From CAVQFO01 sp963711725 (GTDB lineage Bacteria; Pseudomonadota; Gammaproteobacteria; Nitrococcales; Aquisalimonadaceae): 64,000 nucleotides of DNA. The translations under genes and the position numbers were made by a program. Positions 63,749-64,000 of the stretch are shown piece after piece (position 1 is the stretch's first letter; the number at the start of each line of letters is the position of its first letter). The DNA lies in NCBI GenBank assembly GCA_963711725.1, contig CAVQFO010000023.1:62001-126000 (forward strand), given 5' to 3'. The notes under the pieces were generated by a model, which saw nothing but the letters and a program-made list of their open reading frames with translations, was not told where the DNA came from and did no database searches.

Positions 63749-63755
63749 GGGACCC

Positions 63756-64000
63756 ATGAGGGAAGTTGCACGAAATCGAGACCTTTTCGGCCTGCCCGTG
63801 GCCATACCCGCGCCACGGTTCCGCCGGCTAGTTTTCCTGATCCTGGTGGCGGGACTGACCGGATTCGGCGTCTATACCATGTGGGACATCCTGGCCAGCA
63901 ACGGCCTTGGGCCGCTGGAAGCGGCGCTGCTGGGCCTGTTCGGCATCACCTTCCTGTGGATCGCCGGCGCATTTTGTACCGCCGTCGTCGGCTTTCTGCT
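63756..64000 (+). CDS. opgH: Glucan glucosyltransferase H, N-terminus only
   Basis: The first 81 codons of the membrane glucosyltransferase that polymerises beta-1,2-glucan. Visible are the cytosolic start MREVARNRDLFGLPVAIPAP and two membrane helices (LVFLILVAGLTGFGVYTMW and AALLGLFGITFLWIAGAFC). The window ends inside the gene. Identity rests on these features and on position directly after opgG. Confidence 0.88.
   Translation, partial: MREVARNRDLFGLPVAIPAPRFRRLVFLILVAGLTGFGVYTMWDILASNGLGPLEAALLGLFGITFLWIAGAFCTAVVGFL

Noticed and set aside
1..64000. tRNA, rRNA, riboswitch or transposase genes
   Set aside because: No sequence with the expected tRNA arms, rRNA core segments, SAM or other riboswitch cores, or DDE/tyrosine recombinase motifs was seen by eye; a covariance-model scan would be needed to exclude small RNAs.

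Overview
The window reads as a GC-rich gammaproteobacterial chromosome. The run mtnA / mtaD-like / ubiG / gph / yciK downstream of gyrA, together with YeiP, YciK, YaiI, OpgGH, DUF2914 and DUF3301 proteins, is typical of Gammaproteobacteria. Two phasins suggest storage of polyhydroxyalkanoate granules. I lean towards an Ectothiorhodospira-like or neighbouring lineage, but that is inference from gene content only. No rRNA, tRNA, CRISPR array, transposase or phage gene was seen.

Layout. 0-5.4 kb (mostly minus strand): 3' part of gyrA, a cyclophilin with two possible starts, DUF3301, DUF2914 and a GST. 5.5-12 kb: mtnA, divergent from mtaD-ubiG-gph, then a squalene/phytoene-synthase-like pseudoenzyme, yciK and an orphan Ycf46-like N-domain. 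12-19 kb: DUF3999, a collapsed DUF2339 gene, phasin 1, recQ, two gene relics, phasin 2 and yaiI; the phasins share a TGCAWTGCA operator. 19-35 kb: small proteins, DUF1223, a potassium channel with a zinc ribbon, DJ-1, DUF427, the alpha-2-macroglobulin/PBP1c pair, repeats, OsmC, a DODA-type dioxygenase, an acetylpolyamine amidohydrolase and YeiP. 36-42 kb: two c-di-GMP proteins, DUF2167, and a sugar transferase fused to a complete diiron ferritin-like domain. 42-50 kb: SDR, AraC, VOC, a MarR-GNAT fusion with its operator, an aminotransferase overlapping an omega-amidase, a flavodoxin-fold reductase and gltA. 50-56 kb: an ATP-grasp ligase, a 671-residue protein with a papain-like Q-C-H-N signature, a histone-deacetylase-family amidohydrolase and an AEC carrier. 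56-64 kb: a soluble chemoreceptor, a 2-TM channel-like protein, a PAS-GGDEF-EAL protein, an outer-membrane barrel and opgGH.

Two places look most novel. One is the ATP-grasp / Q-C-H-N protein / amidohydrolase / carrier cluster at 50.4-55.9 kb, which could make, trim, deacylate and export a small amide or peptide. The other is the sugar-transferase-diiron fusion at 40.8-42.0 kb.

Caveat: about a dozen otherwise well-conserved genes, including gyrA and recQ, carry single-base frameshifts. Most look like one extra G or C in a short run. This looks more like base-calling error than gene death, so frame-broken genes are typed pseudogene here but many are probably intact in the cell. The DUF2339, reductase and LysR remnants do look like genuine decay, because whole domains are missing.
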